A stretch of 64,000 nt of DNA, from assembly GCA_033977485.1 (NCBI GenBank), contig CM066988.1, forward strand, positions 6,179,501-6,243,500, written 5' to 3'. The translations under genes were made by a program, and so were the position numbers. The stretch is from Hydrangea macrophylla (taxonomy: Eukaryota; Streptophyta; Magnoliopsida; Cornales; Hydrangeaceae). Below, in pieces: positions 24,801 through 31,465 of the stretch. The notes beneath the pieces are model-generated. The model saw nothing but the letters and a program-made list of their open reading frames with translations, ran no database searches and was not told where the DNA came from. How positions within the stretch are numbered: the first letter of the stretch is position 1; every line of letters begins with the position of its first letter.

Positions 24801-27800
24801 AGCAATTGAGCTTATAGGCCAAAGTATTCATTATTGATGATTTAGCATCTTTTTAACTTGTATATGTTAATGTTTGCGTCATTTATGTTTGATTCGGTGT
24901 TTTAACTTGACATTTGTTCAAAAATGCGCCTTGTTTCGCTCAGGCTCACGCCTTTTCTTGCACCGAGGCTCCAGGAGACCTTTGCGCTTAAGTGTGCCTT
25001 GAGCCTTAAATAACCTTGCTTTATATATATATATATATATATACATATGCATATATAAATTTCTCTCTAGTTTTGCTTGCAACTCGAAACTTTTGCATCC
25101 CACGCTTCTTCAATTTGCAATTATAATTGATCGTATGTTTACACCTATATCAAAGTTTTGTCACACTACAATGCGGCATGAATGGGAGATTCTACACTGC
25201 GGCATGAATGGGAGATTGCTTGGCTAGTAGCAACAAACTTGGGCTATAAGAGAGGATGGCTTAGCTATTTTTGATGGACTGAGGAAGAAATAGCCTTCTT
25301 GATAGTGTTGATTGCCATCTCTTCAACTATCCTTTGTTTTCTCAATTCTCAACTTCTTGTTTGAACCAACAGTACTAGTAATATGAGATGAAAATTAAAT
25401 CGCTTCATTTTGATTCCTTTTCTTGGTAATTCAATAACTTTAAAACTTGTTATTTCTCGTTTCACTAATTGACTTTAGGCAAACACATATGTTGAACATA
25501 GAAGGAATGACAATCATGTCATCTTGTTAACTATTAACCAGTGTTCTAAAAATCCTCCTAGGCCCCCTCCTAGGCCCAAGTGTGTGACCAGCCCTCGATT
25601 TTAACCTAATCCTTCGCTAAAATCGCACAACAATTTAGGTCGGGCCATGCGCACCACAGTCGACAAACTTGTAGAGAGAGAGAGACGACTGCAACTAATG
25701 TCTCTTCTGTGGCATCTAATGCCGCGTCTTAATCGGACCAACTTCTAAAGCGAAATTCAGATGATGTTGGATGGGACATTGCGATAATTGTGGATCCTAG
25801 AAATTTAGATAAGTTACAACGCAAGTAATATCGGATGAGGGCATAGAAGAAGAGGGTGATGAGGAGTATGAGCTTGAGGCTTACGGAGAGCGAGTATTGG
25901 AGCAATATGGAAAAGAAGAGTTGGAATTTTGTGGATCTCACAAAAAGATCCAAAAAGAGTCTCTCTCTCCCCCATTGGCACTATGGGATCCACTGAAATT
26001 ACCGAACCCCACAGTGCCACTTAGGAGAGAGATAGACTCTTTGTGAGATCTCAGTGTCCATAGATTTACTCATTTAAATTACACTGTTGATAAGTGAATT
26101 TTTTTTATATATTAGAATTGTCTATTATTAATTTTGCTTTAAAAAAAATTTATAATCTGGGGTAATATGGTTATTTTAACTCTCACTGTTAACTCTGTTA
26201 ACGAGGGTTGTGTGTTATGTTTTGCACTACAAGGGGATGATATGAACATTATCCTAACCACACGGACTATTAAGAACTGTAAACCTTTTTTCATATTAAA
26301 CTAGACAATAATATGTATTTGGTACAAAAGTATCTGACGTTAAACCCTTGAGTTAGCTGCCACAAAACCATGTTTTAAGAAGGGTATTGTAATTTTTGCA
26401 GCCTAGTGACTATATTAACAAACCCCATTGGGCTAGCCTAAGTAGAAGGACACATCTTAATACGCACCTCATGCAGCTTAAGTTGCAAGTTTGAATCCCC
26501 ACCATGGTGTGTAATACCTTAGAGGCATTCACATGTGGAGAGCCAGCTTTGCATGGGAACAGGTATTTACCCTACAGGATTGGGTCCTTTAACCCTGCCT
26601 TGGAGGGGTTCCCTCGTCATCCAAAAAATAAATTGATTACATAAATAGCCCTCAATTCCGCTCTAACGAAATCCACAGGGAAATAGGGAACAATTAATAC
26701 ATTTGTTAGTGAATAAAGTTACACAGGTTAAACATCTTTGCAAATTTATTACTTTACAAGCTTGAGGGGATTTATATTTGAGTCATAAATGTAATACCAG
26801 GTTCTTCTTAAATGGGGGGGAGGGATATTTGATATGCCTAGATGGATGTATGTGAAAATGCACTGAATCACACCTCTGCCACCCCATAAAAAATGATATA
26901 ACAAACAGATCTCACTCCAAAACGCCTCCAACGAAGATATAATAGAATATACAGAATTCACATTCAAGCTACTGTACTTATTTTGCTATTTCAGGTTTCT
27001 CACATCATAACATACCCACTTCAGCAAATGTATTAAAATTAAAACCCCCACCATAAGAAACTCAGTAGTAAGTTGCAATGCGTGCATAAGCCGACAACAT
27101 ATAGAGGATGCTCAAACTGTTAAAACATGAAAAAAAGGTAAAACTTAACATAACATACCCACTGATAAGCACCTTCCTGAGTTCCATCCAAAACATTGAC
27201 CCAATCAGCCTTAGATTTCAAGGCGCTTTTTTCCTTGAGAAAATCTCTGACCTTTGAAACATGGAACAGAAGTTCAAAGCCAACTTAAGTTCAAAAACAA
27301 GAGGATTAAGAATGTATTCACAGGAGCAACAGATTATTATTATTATGACTATTTGGATTTGGGTATGGATTTACCGCTTGCAGAATTCTATCGGATGTGT
27401 CCCCTTCCAGTTGCCTTAATCCTGCAGTTGCCTGTATAAGAATTAACAATCAGGGATGCTTTATATATATATATATATATACATGGTTTTGATGATGAGA
27501 TCCCAAGCTAGTAGTGGTAGTAGTAGTAGTAGTAGTAGTAGAGCATACAACAAGAGTACTACTGACCCCAACTTTGACTGGTGTGATTGGACGCAGCTCT
27601 TGGGGAATCATATTTTCTGCTTTCTGTAGAAGTGGAAGTAGAGATTCTGCAGCAGCATTGGGGTCATTGGCATATGCACTCAAACCCGGTTTTGTCTACA
27701 AAAGTAAATTAAATTAAATTAATACATAAACCCATCATCAGTCCGCAACAAAATTAATTAAGAGATTGAATAATAATAATAATAATTTAATAATTTACTT

Positions 27801-28368
27801 GAACGAAAAGCTCGAGATCTTTGCCGATTGGAACGAGATCCAAATGTTGGTCAAAACAAAAGACGTGAACGCGGCTGCCAGAACTACCAGCATCGAATAC
27901 GACGGCATAGCTCTTAGTATGAGATGAAGAGCCAATGATGTAATTGGGAGAGAACTTGCGGTTAGGGAGAGACATAACAGCGAGAGAGTCCGACGTTAAT
28001 GTTGTTGTTGTTGTTGTTGTTTGGGGCATAACGTAGAGAACGAAAGAGATGAGGAGGAGAGGTAGAGAAATCACAAGGATTACACCTCTGAATCTGTGGA
28101 TTTTGTCTGAGAAGGGTCCCTCATATTGTTGTTGTTGCTGCTGCCTACTATTGCGCTTTGACATTTTGTCTAGTGGATCTGTTGGAACTAGTTGTCCTTC
28201 AAGGAGTTCTGCGGCCGATGGTGATCTGTACCGGATCTGACCGTTACCACCGGCAGCGGCGGAGGCGGAGGCGGCGGGAGCCTTCAAAGACTGTCTCTCC
28301 TGTGAGAACTCCAGCTCTTCTTCTCTCGATTCCTGAGTATATTCCCCTTTATTAGAAACTCTATCCAT
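3116..28368 (-). CDS. Apyrase (GDA1/CD39 nucleoside phosphatase), APY1/APY2-like, 3' end missing
   Basis: Hydrolyses nucleoside tri- and diphosphates; plant APY1/2-type enzymes are membrane-anchored (Golgi or extracellular) and control NTP/NDP levels. Exons on the minus strand: 28368-27799, 27695-27567, 27431-27375, 27251-27159, 3707-3502, 3207-3116, giving 382 codons plus one base. All introns begin GT and end AG and all phases join. Residues about 95-114 form one N-terminal membrane anchor. The apyrase conserved regions appear in order: FDAGSSGSR (about 158-166), GATAGLR (across exons 2-3), [10 protein letters not shown] (end of exon 4) and [15 protein letters not shown] (exon 5). Start: the first in-frame ATG is at 28368. 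A second ATG at 28164 (residue 69), just before a basic segment ending at the anchor, fits the usual family start better, so the first 68 residues may be untranslated. A six-Gln run and an eight-Thr run flank the anchor. C-terminal exons lie beyond position 1. Confidence 0.93.
3502..3707 (-). CDS. Apyrase exon 5, first after the giant intron
   Basis: 206 nt beginning [11 protein letters not shown], which completes conserved region 3, then the DLGGGS phosphate-binding loop of region 4. Acceptor TGTTCAG, donor CACAG|GTTTCT. It leaves a split Ser codon that exon 6 completes to give VHSYLHYG. Confidence 0.93.
3862..4600 (+). pseudogene. L1-type LINE reverse transcriptase fragment
   Basis: Conceptual translation with stops and frameshifts matches the start of an L1-type plant LINE reverse transcriptase: [12 protein letters not shown], then [38 protein letters not shown], and [20 protein letters not shown] followed by [11 protein letters not shown]. 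It stops before the YxDD block, so the 3' half and poly(A) are missing. It ends at a GT-rich stretch where an RTE fragment begins on the other strand. Confidence 0.8.
4619..5470 (-). pseudogene. RTE-type LINE reverse transcriptase fragment
   Basis: Minus-strand pieces read [16 protein letters not shown], then [20 protein letters not shown], then [20 protein letters not shown] (the FADD catalytic block), then the RTE-like tail with [16 protein letters not shown] and [16 protein letters not shown]. The two longest frames are 5009-5377 and 4513-4842, joined by a readable but frameshifted segment. The endonuclease domain is absent, so the element is 5'-truncated. It abuts the LTR start of the copia element at 5471. 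Confidence 0.85.
5492..7200 (-). pseudogene. Copia RT and RNase H, inactive
   Basis: RNase [21 protein letters not shown] and [20 protein letters not shown], then a LADFLSKG tail. [22 protein letters not shown], then the catalytic block reads YVVDIVL where YVDD is expected, so one catalytic Asp is lost. Upstream, [16 protein letters not shown] and [13 protein letters not shown] mark the RT start. The frame shifts several times. Confidence 0.85.
7420..8270. mobile_element. Non-autonomous TIR DNA element inside the copia element
   Basis: The left end CCAAGGTTTTTAAAATC is matched in reverse by GATTTTGATAACCTTGG at 8184-8200 and again at 8254-8270. Subterminal GATCC-rich words (AAGTGGGATCG, GATCCGGATCG) are also inverted. 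The shared flanking word GCATC lies left (7414-7418) and right (8201-8205, 8271-8275). The core at about 7790-7945 repeats a GTCGCAAGG-containing unit of roughly 30 bp. No transposase. The superfamily is not clear. Confidence 0.6.
8137..8276. repeat. 70-bp tandem duplication covering the right end of the TIR element
   Basis: The stretch beginning CTACGATCCGGATCG at 8137 recurs at 8207 with one visible difference (ATTGCG versus ATCGCG). The unit includes the terminal CCTTGG and the flanking GCATCTCT, so it arose after insertion. Confidence 0.8.
8278..8945 (-). pseudogene. Copia integrase core fragment
   Basis: A minus-strand open frame (8227-8913) reads [16 protein letters not shown], then [20 protein letters not shown] around the catalytic Glu region, then [11 protein letters not shown] and [20 protein letters not shown], the usual C-terminal integrase part in copia. 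The second catalytic Asp region is altered ([12 protein letters not shown]). Its N-terminal continuation lies beyond the ClpP-derived insertion, at 9451. Confidence 0.85.
9192..9395 (+). pseudogene. Captured last exon of a nuclear ClpP-type protease subunit gene
   Basis: An intron-like stretch ends TTTGTTAG, then 67 codons run to [23 protein letters not shown], then [20 protein letters not shown], and the end [14 protein letters not shown]. This is the C-terminus of a plastid-type, nuclear-encoded ClpP (serine peptidase S14), handle and C-terminal region; catalytic Ser, His and Asp would lie in earlier exons that are absent. The frame is undamaged. It sits antisense inside the copia integrase, interrupting it. 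Because the splice acceptor is kept, the fragment was copied as DNA and not from spliced mRNA. Which ClpP isoform it comes from is unclear. Confidence 0.75.
9451..9950 (-). pseudogene. Copia GAG-pre-integrase zinc region and integrase start
   Basis: The minus-strand frame 9903-9451 has the His-His-Cys-Cys pattern: [11 protein letters not shown], then [15 protein letters not shown], then [20 protein letters not shown] and [10 protein letters not shown]. The match stops at DDFSRF exactly where the ClpP-containing insertion begins; the continuation is at 8945. Confidence 0.85.
10027..10599 (-). pseudogene. Copia gag start and protease
   Basis: Gag opens at the ATG at 10599 (MGDTTSQST), is broken by a stop, and continues with [20 protein letters not shown] and [13 protein letters not shown], a UBN2-type gag. 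The frame is lost after about 10370. The protease reads [16 protein letters not shown] with its catalytic DSGA intact (10239-10027). Confidence 0.85.
10600..10937. repeat. Non-coding spacer with microsatellite and a MITE-like AT segment
   Basis: Holds GT and GA microsatellites (10671-10726) and an AT-rich stretch (about 10795-10915) with TTTTGCCCCAAAATTTGAAA. The same stretch occurs in reverse orientation at about 19185-19300, next to the right copy of the direct duplication. No gene. Confidence 0.55.
10938..11759. repeat. Left copy of a large direct duplication
   Basis: About 820 bp closely matching 19311-21404 once the hAT insertion in the right copy is removed. It contains the empty hAT target CCAATAGG at 11037-11044. 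Its right end (11622-11759) is the start of the TRIM LTR, cut off where the pararetrovirus sequence begins at 11760. Confidence 0.85.
11176..11462. repeat. 158-bp tandem duplication within the left duplicated block
   Basis: The segment starting at ATGCGATAAG (11181) recurs at 11339 with minor changes; both copies end in GGATTTCATCCTAAAT. The right block has the same arrangement (20824 and 20982), so it predates the large duplication. Confidence 0.8.
11760..12593 (-). repeat. Left arm of the EPRV inverted repeat
   Basis: Reverse complement of 15843-16685 with scattered differences. It carries the polyprotein C-terminal frame (12579-12379, minus) and the region upstream of the viral promoter. 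The arms are separated by about 3.2 kb of plus-strand protease-RT sequence. Confidence 0.88.
12640..13916 (+). pseudogene. EPRV polyprotein part: coiled region and aspartic protease
   Basis: A 263-codon frame (12802-13593) has a charged, helical N-terminal half and then a retropepsin-like block with the active site altered to ADCGADMN (DTGAD or DSGAD expected). The next frame (13602-13916) continues after a shift. 12640-12700 also occurs inverted at about 17640-17700, showing the overlap between the two viral pieces. Confidence 0.8.
13913..15189 (+). pseudogene. EPRV reverse transcriptase and RNase H, broken
   Basis: Frames at 13913-14176, 14173-14370 and 14926-15189 carry the RT fingers and palm, with a YIDD-type block near 14350 displaced by a one-base shift, and the RNase H domain, the latter also with stops. 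The domain order protease, RT, RNase H is that of Caulimoviridae. No integrase follows. Confidence 0.85.
15190..16175 (+). pseudogene. EPRV polyprotein C-terminal region
   Basis: Several short frames (15131-15463, 15692-15976, 15886-16110) downstream of RNase H. The last part, from 15843 on, is the same sequence as the left inverted arm. No domain is recognised beyond its place in the polyprotein. Confidence 0.65.
15843..16685 (+). repeat. Right arm of the EPRV inverted repeat
   Basis: Pairs with 11760-12593. It ends at TTCAGAACAC, where the homology stops. It holds the viral promoter TATA box, which is better kept here than in the left arm. Confidence 0.88.
16622..16630 (+). promoter_or_regulatory. 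EPRV promoter TATA box
   Basis: CTATAAATT lies between a CACGTG-containing stretch upstream (16567-16572) and the leader. In the left arm the matching word is degraded (AATTATAGG). The position before the leader and primer site fits the caulimovirid genomic RNA promoter. Activity is inferred only. Confidence 0.5.
16740..16947 (+). repeat. EPRV leader repeat, copy 1
   Basis: About 205 bp closely matching 18710-18918 in the same orientation, from AAGTGTGATTTGTAAGTAAG to the start of the small leader frame. Both copies contain a CTAATAGATTG stretch and TTTAGTTCATACTC. Confidence 0.82.
16917..17212 (+). pseudogene. Small EPRV frame before the primer site, frameshifted
   Basis: ATG at 16917 opens 42 codons ending at TGA 17043-17045. 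A second frame from the overlapping ATG at 17045 gives 55 more codons to TAG at 17210. The two look like one helical, Asn/Lys-rich protein broken by a one-base shift. It ends 24 bp before the tRNA primer site. Not recognised by family. Confidence 0.5.
17237..17250 (+). promoter_or_regulatory. EPRV tRNA-Met primer-binding site
   Basis: TGGTATCAGAGCCA matches the initiator tRNA-Met 3' end complement used by Caulimoviridae to prime minus-strand synthesis and marks position 1 of the viral genome map. Homology to the plus-strand piece ends about 90 bp further on. Confidence 0.85.
17340..18710 (-). pseudogene. Inverted EPRV movement protein region
   Basis: Minus strand. A frame at 18549-18115 and its upstream continuation (to about 18710, one stop between) match the 30K-type movement protein of Caulimoviridae: [27 protein letters not shown], and [15 protein letters not shown]. 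17966-17715 continues the polyprotein. Downstream, to 17340, stops are dense. This piece points towards the primer site at 17237, opposite to its normal orientation. Confidence 0.8.
18710..18918 (+). repeat. EPRV leader repeat, copy 2
   Basis: Second copy of 16740-16947. It lies between the start of the inverted movement protein piece and another inverted viral piece (18919-19165), so it marks a rearrangement junction. Confidence 0.82.
18919..19165 (-). pseudogene. Short inverted EPRV polyprotein piece
   Basis: On the minus strand [20 protein letters not shown] opens near the right end and continues with stops. It is probably another part of the same viral polyprotein, judging by position and composition. 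Weak. Confidence 0.4.
19419..20678. mobile_element. Non-autonomous hAT element, 1260 bp
   Basis: Terminal inverted repeats CAGTGTTCTAAAA and TTTTAGAACATTG (one mismatch) and an 8-bp target duplication CCAACAGG/CCAACAAG. The sibling block keeps the empty site CCAATAGG (11037-11044). Subterminal regions are packed with CCTAGG and GGCGGCCGCC palindromes, and a long hairpin of CTAGGCGC/GCGCCTAG words lies at 20108-20190. The centre has a GT-rich microsatellite (19640-19810). No transposase. Confidence 0.9.
20108..20190. repeat. Imperfect hairpin inside the hAT element
   Basis: CCGCCTAGGCACCCGACTAG on the left is matched in reverse by CTAGTCGGGTGGCGG on the right, with CCTAGGCGCTAGG in the middle. 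It could form a stem of tens of base pairs. Confidence 0.6.
21758..21824. repeat. (GA)n microsatellite
   Basis: An uninterrupted AG/GA dinucleotide run of about 65 bp in the TRIM interior. Confidence 0.97.
22140..22330. repeat. Degenerate tandem repeat, unit about 40 bp
   Basis: Words such as AAATCAGCCCC and TCATCCCCAAATATTTTGAT recur about five times with variation in the TRIM interior. Confidence 0.55.
22895..23170. repeat. Partial tandem duplication of the TRIM LTR end and flank
   Basis: CTCTGGTATTGCCTATATAG at 22895 recurs at 23046 (offset 151), and the copies stay alike through the flanking word TTAGATTAGCTTACAC. The second copy gives an orphan LTR end outside the element. Confidence 0.8.
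23171..24026. other. No gene recognised
   Basis: AT-rich intron sequence. One 76-codon minus frame (23863-23633) resembles no family I recognise and lacks supporting features. It probably belongs to an unrecognised repeat. Confidence 0.5.
24030..25018. mobile_element. Putative decayed TIR element with GGCGC/GCCTAGGCTC ends
   Basis: The left end is rich in AAGGCGCGCCTAGGCTC words. The right end, inverted, reads AAGGTTATTTAAGGCTC and GCGCAAAGGTCTCC. The ends are similar but not clean, and no target duplication is clear. The interior has CTT-rich microsatellites (24330-24540). Flanking TA microsatellites at 23995-24010 and 25020-25042. Confidence 0.4.
25539..26150 (+). pseudogene. hAT element fragment with BED zinc finger remnant
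   Basis: Begins CAGTGTTCTAAAAATCC, the same terminus as the hAT element at 19419. A plus-strand stretch reads [20 protein letters not shown], which fits the start of the BED zinc finger of plant hAT transposases, then acidic [13 protein letters not shown]. Stops interrupt it. The tail shares TTAATTTTGCTTTAAAA and its lead-in with 20037-20100. No right terminus is seen. Confidence 0.6.
26151..26430. other. No gene recognised
   Basis: AT-rich intron sequence between the hAT fragment and the SINE. Nothing supported. Confidence 0.5.
26431..26640 (+). mobile_element. tRNA-derived SINE remnant
   Basis: GGGCTAGCCTAAGTAGAAGG resembles a degraded A box region, and AAGTTTGAATCCCC a B box (GGTTCGAATCC). 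The end, CTGCCTTGGAGGGGTTCCCT and CGTCATCC before an A-rich tail, looks like plant Au-type SINE ends. The target duplication is not clear. Plus strand, antisense to the apyrase. Confidence 0.6.
26641..27158. other. Intron 4 next to exon 4, no gene recognised
   Basis: Non-coding. Probably original intron sequence close to the donor site; a G run lies at 26812-26823. Confidence 0.5.
27159..27251 (-). CDS. Apyrase exon 4, last before the giant intron
   Basis: 93 nt, 31 codons, phase 0 at both ends. Ends with [10 protein letters not shown], part of conserved region 3. Acceptor TTTCAAAG, donor TGG|GTATGT. The next coding base is at 3707. Confidence 0.9.
27375..27431 (-). CDS. Apyrase exon 3
   Basis: 57 nt, 19 codons, phase 0 at both ends. 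Begins [19 protein letters not shown], completing conserved region 2. Acceptor ATACAG, donor GTAAAT. Confidence 0.9.
27567..27695 (-). CDS. Apyrase exon 2
   Basis: 129 nt, 43 codons, phase 0 at both ends. Acceptor TTTGTAG, donor GTCAGT. Encodes the [20 protein letters not shown] segment through PVKVG, which leads into conserved region 2. Introns 1 (103 bp) and 2 (135 bp) flank it; intron 2 holds TAG-type and TA microsatellites at about 27463-27540. Confidence 0.9.
27799..28368 (-). CDS. Apyrase exon 1
   Basis: Encodes the N-terminus, a Gln run (28122-28141), the membrane anchor, a Thr run encoded by ACA/ACN codons near 28000-28020, and conserved region 1. Donor is CAA|GTAAAT. Open frame continues upstream of the first ATG without another ATG. 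Intron 1 is only 103 bp. Confidence 0.9.
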
Positions 28369-29178
28369 TGAAGAATCCACACCGACAGACAATAAAACAG
28401 ATTCTAAATTGGAATTTTTTTTTTTTTGGTCAATCTATCTTTTTATATATATATATATATATATATCTACTTTTTGAATGTGGGTTGGTTTGGTTGGTTT
28501 GGGTTGGGTTGGGTTGATCGAAGAAAGAAAGAACATAATAAGTTTCAAGAAGATTCACAAACGAACGCCCTAACCTTTAAACGAAGTTTCTAAATTTGTC
28601 TCAGTCCACCATCCATCAATATGCAGTTCGCAGACGGATAAGACGATCGATCTGCAAGATTTCGCAGCCGGAGATCACTCACGAACAGGTCAGTTTCTTC
28701 CTCGATTCGTCTTCTCTCTCTCTACCACCTCAATCTCTCCTCTCTCTCTCCTACTCCATCCTCCTCTCCCCCTCTCTCTCTCTCTCTCCTTTATTTCCCA
28801 GTAATTTTTTACTCACTTTTTAACAAGTGATGAAGTGATTTTAAAATGTTGCACACGTGCGGTGCCAGTTAATATAGGGTAATTTAATTTTTTTTAACTG
28901 CTGTGAAATCAATGAACCAAACCACCACTAATTTTAAAAATTTATATAAACAAAAATTTGAAAAGTATCCAACCATGGGACACATCAACGACTCGATGGA
29001 CCATTGATTATTTATACTTGAATTTGTGAATATGAAGGTATTAAAATGGATAGTGTTGTGACTATAATATTGTATTGGGGGAGGAGGGGAGCTTGTGCAT
29101 TGGAGCGGATGGTCTATACTATTATAGTAACTGTCGAAGTTTCATTCACTTGAGAACCGACGCTCAATACACTAAACT
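28369..29178 (-). promoter_or_regulatory. Apyrase upstream region
   Basis: Upstream of the apyrase first ATG. It holds an A run, a TA microsatellite (28444-28466), GGTTG-type repeats (28484-28516) and, further upstream, a CT/GA-rich stretch (28710-28795), a composition common in plant 5' leaders and core promoters. No clear TATA box was assigned. The plus-strand word AACAG|GTCAGT at 28683-28694 looks like a donor, so a divergent transcript is possible but unsupported. Confidence 0.4.
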
Positions 29179-29630
29179 TGTAATACCCTGTATTTTCGGA
29201 TGCATGGTTATATAAATAAGACCATGTATGCATGTGTGAACCCTTGGTGTAGAATCTTTCTTGATCGATCGAAGTCTTCTCAATCGATCGAACTTGTGCC
29301 TTCTCAAGTGATTGAACGCAATTCATTCATCGAAACTCTGTCGACCTGATTCTATAACGTGGACCCTTTCTCAAGCAATTGAAATTCTTCATGTTCTTAA
29401 TCGATCAAATTCACTTCAATTGATCGAGAGTACTGTCAACCTTATCCCCGTAATTGCCACCTGCCCTTTTCCTTCCCCCTATATATACATGTGCTTTGTG
29501 TGTATATGTGTGGGTGTTTGACAATTTAGAGTTTAGAGAGAGAGAGAGAGAGAGAAATAGTTGTGTGTGTGTGTGTGTGTTCTGTATATATATATATATA
29601 TATATCTATATAATAAGATAGAGCGGTGTG
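29179..29630 (+). mobile_element. LTR fragment related to copia B, with a diverged palindrome array
   Basis: Opens TGTAATACCCTGTATTTTCGG and then ATAAATAAGACC, matching the start of the copia B LTR (minus strand from 35491). Between this start and a TATA box (CTATATATAC near 29479) lie GATCGATCGAAG, AATCGATCGAAC, GTGATTGAAC, AATCGATCAA and CAATTGATCGAG. GA, GT and TA microsatellites follow (29533-29605). No internal region or second LTR next to it. Confidence 0.6.
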
Positions 29631-29934
29631 GGTCCCTTTCAAGTTAGCAACATTTAATCTTGACCATTGAGACAAGTTTAGATATTTCAGACCGTCGGAT
29701 TGATTGTCCACCAAAAATAGTTAATCCCATTAAATATTGCATTGTATCCTATTAAAACTCTAAATTAAAAAGGAATTTCCTTAAATTAATTTGAATTTGA
29801 ATAAATACATGTCAATATCCAAATTGTCAACTTCATTAAATACAAAACACAAATTTTGGGTAAAACTAAATCATTAGACTGTTTTTTTTCTTAGCAAAAA
29901 AGAAATTCCCTAAATAGTTGATGTTGTAGTACCT

Positions 29935-30560
29935 CAGATAGTTTTAGGTGGGATTACAACTGATATAGCATGGATAGCCACAAAATGGGCTGCAGATATG
30001 GCAACACATCTTGATGGGTTTGAGATAGGAGAGGTTGAGTTGGCTGAGGCCATGGCTAAGGCAACAAGGTAGTCGCCACCACACAAGCTGAAGAGAGGGA
30101 GTCCGATAAAGAGGAAGAGTCTGATGAGGAGGGAGAGTTGGATGAGGATGAAGACCCTGAGGAAGATCTTGATGAGGGAGATAGCGACGACGAAGAGCCT
30201 GAGGTGGAGCCAATAGAATATGATGAGCCATTGGAGGATAAGCCAGATGAGGAGCCCGAGATAGCTCTAATGACAGATGAGCCAGTCATTAAGGAGGTTG
30301 ACATTGAGGAAGCCCCCGGTACCACATGTGATAGGCCTGCCTCCTTGGTGGCATTTTGGGATAGTAGATGAGGTCGATGATGATGAGGACGTAGACGATG
30401 AGGATGAGTTTGATCCATACCTTGATTAGGTCCCACCAGAGGAGATCACCAGTAGAGATGATGCCACCTCCAGAGTCCGACGATGATGGCGATTATTGGA
30501 ACAAGACTCGTAAGATCCGTAAGAGATGGATTAGGGCTCACAAGCTGTAATTATTAGGAA
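29935..30560 (+). pseudogene. Acidic reading frame, probably retroelement-derived
   Basis: Plus-strand frame rich in Glu and Asp (30138-30371: ELDEDEDPEEDLDEGDSDDE) with similar acidic pieces in other frames to 30540, ending in a basic KTRKIRKRWIRAHKL stretch. Stops and shifts interrupt it. It lies just before a gypsy gag start. It may be part of the same element or a low-complexity accessory region; no family is recognised. Confidence 0.35.
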
Positions 30561-30904
30561 TGATATATTAGGATGGGATAGTAGCCCACTTTTATGTTTA
30601 CATGTGTATTAACTCGAGTTAGTAAGCATGTCTTTTGTAAGATGCATATGTTAGGGTAATATTCCCATTTTGTAATCCATCCATCCTAGATGTTGTAAAT
30701 CGGCCCTACAACCTCTAAACTATTAATGAAAGCTACCTTTTGGTATATACTGTGGTCCAATGATCTTGATGTTTTTATTTTTGCTACCTTGTTAAATTCA
30801 TAGCTCGACGAACATGTTTCGGTGATAACTTATAGATGTGCGCGCGTATACTAGTCGTAACCAATAGATGTCTACATAGGTACACCAGCACACATATCAC
30901 TATG

Positions 30905-31275
30905 GAATACCCGTAACAATCCCGCTGGCCAAATTGAGGCTGCACCCCCAGCACCCTCAGTCGCTGATCCTACTGGTCTATTAGAGGCATTTGTGCGGAG
31001 ACTAGAATGCATCAACAACAACGACAACAATAACGCAAATAATGGGAGCCGCCCTGTACCACCTCCAAGACCTATAGAGGATAGAGTGGTAGAGCGTTTC
31101 CATCATTTTTGTCCTGAGAAGTTCGACAGAGATACCGAGCCATGGCGTGTAGAACAGTGGCTCTGGGAAATGGAGTCGATCTTCGACACACTGGGATGTA
31201 CGAAAATCGAGAAGCATCAACTGGAAACGTTCCAGTTAACATACGCGGCATTCGATTGGTAGGAATCAGAGAAAG
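30905..31275 (+). pseudogene. Ty3/gypsy gag fragment
   Basis: AGQIEAAPPAPSVADPTGLL, then FCPEKFDRDTEPWRVEQWLW, then MESIFDTLGCTKIEKHQLET, the usual start of the plant gypsy gag domain (retrotrans_gag). It breaks off right after AAFDW at a stop. No protease or RT follows. Confidence 0.75.
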
Positions 31276-31302
31276 CAATAGTAGGAGATGCGGCAGTAGG
31301 AG

Positions 31303-31465
31303 TGTTAGATGATAAATTTATCAATCAATATATTAGGGCTTAGGTTATTAGTAATGTCAGCCCTCGTGGGTATTTTGGTATTTTCCTTTCTTGTTATGGC
31401 CTACATATAGATCTCTCTTGTATTCATTGTTAATTTATTCAACATACAGAACATTTACAACCATC
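31303..31465 (+). mobile_element. LTR-like fragment
   Basis: AGTAGGAG (polypurine-like) is followed by TGTTAGATGATAAATTTATC, then GGGTATTTTGGTATTTTCC, ATGGCCTACATATAGATC and a run to ACATTTACAACC. The layout resembles the TRIM LTR at 21259. The end and partner are not found. Confidence 0.4.

Larger units (their letters stand above)
3708..27158 (-). other. Apyrase intron 4, 23,451 bp, filled with mobile elements
   Basis: Bounded by donor GTATGT at 27158 and acceptor TTCAG at 3708. Both flanking exons are in phase 0 and the joined product keeps apyrase conserved region 3 intact, so no exon is missing inside. Its contents are listed separately. The other measurable introns of this gene are 103, 135, 123 and 294 bp. 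Confidence 0.88.

Noticed and set aside
28596..28823. Divergent plus-strand gene starting upstream of the apyrase
   Set aside because: There is a donor-like AACAG|GTCAGT, but the frame begins without ATG and no second exon or domain was found.
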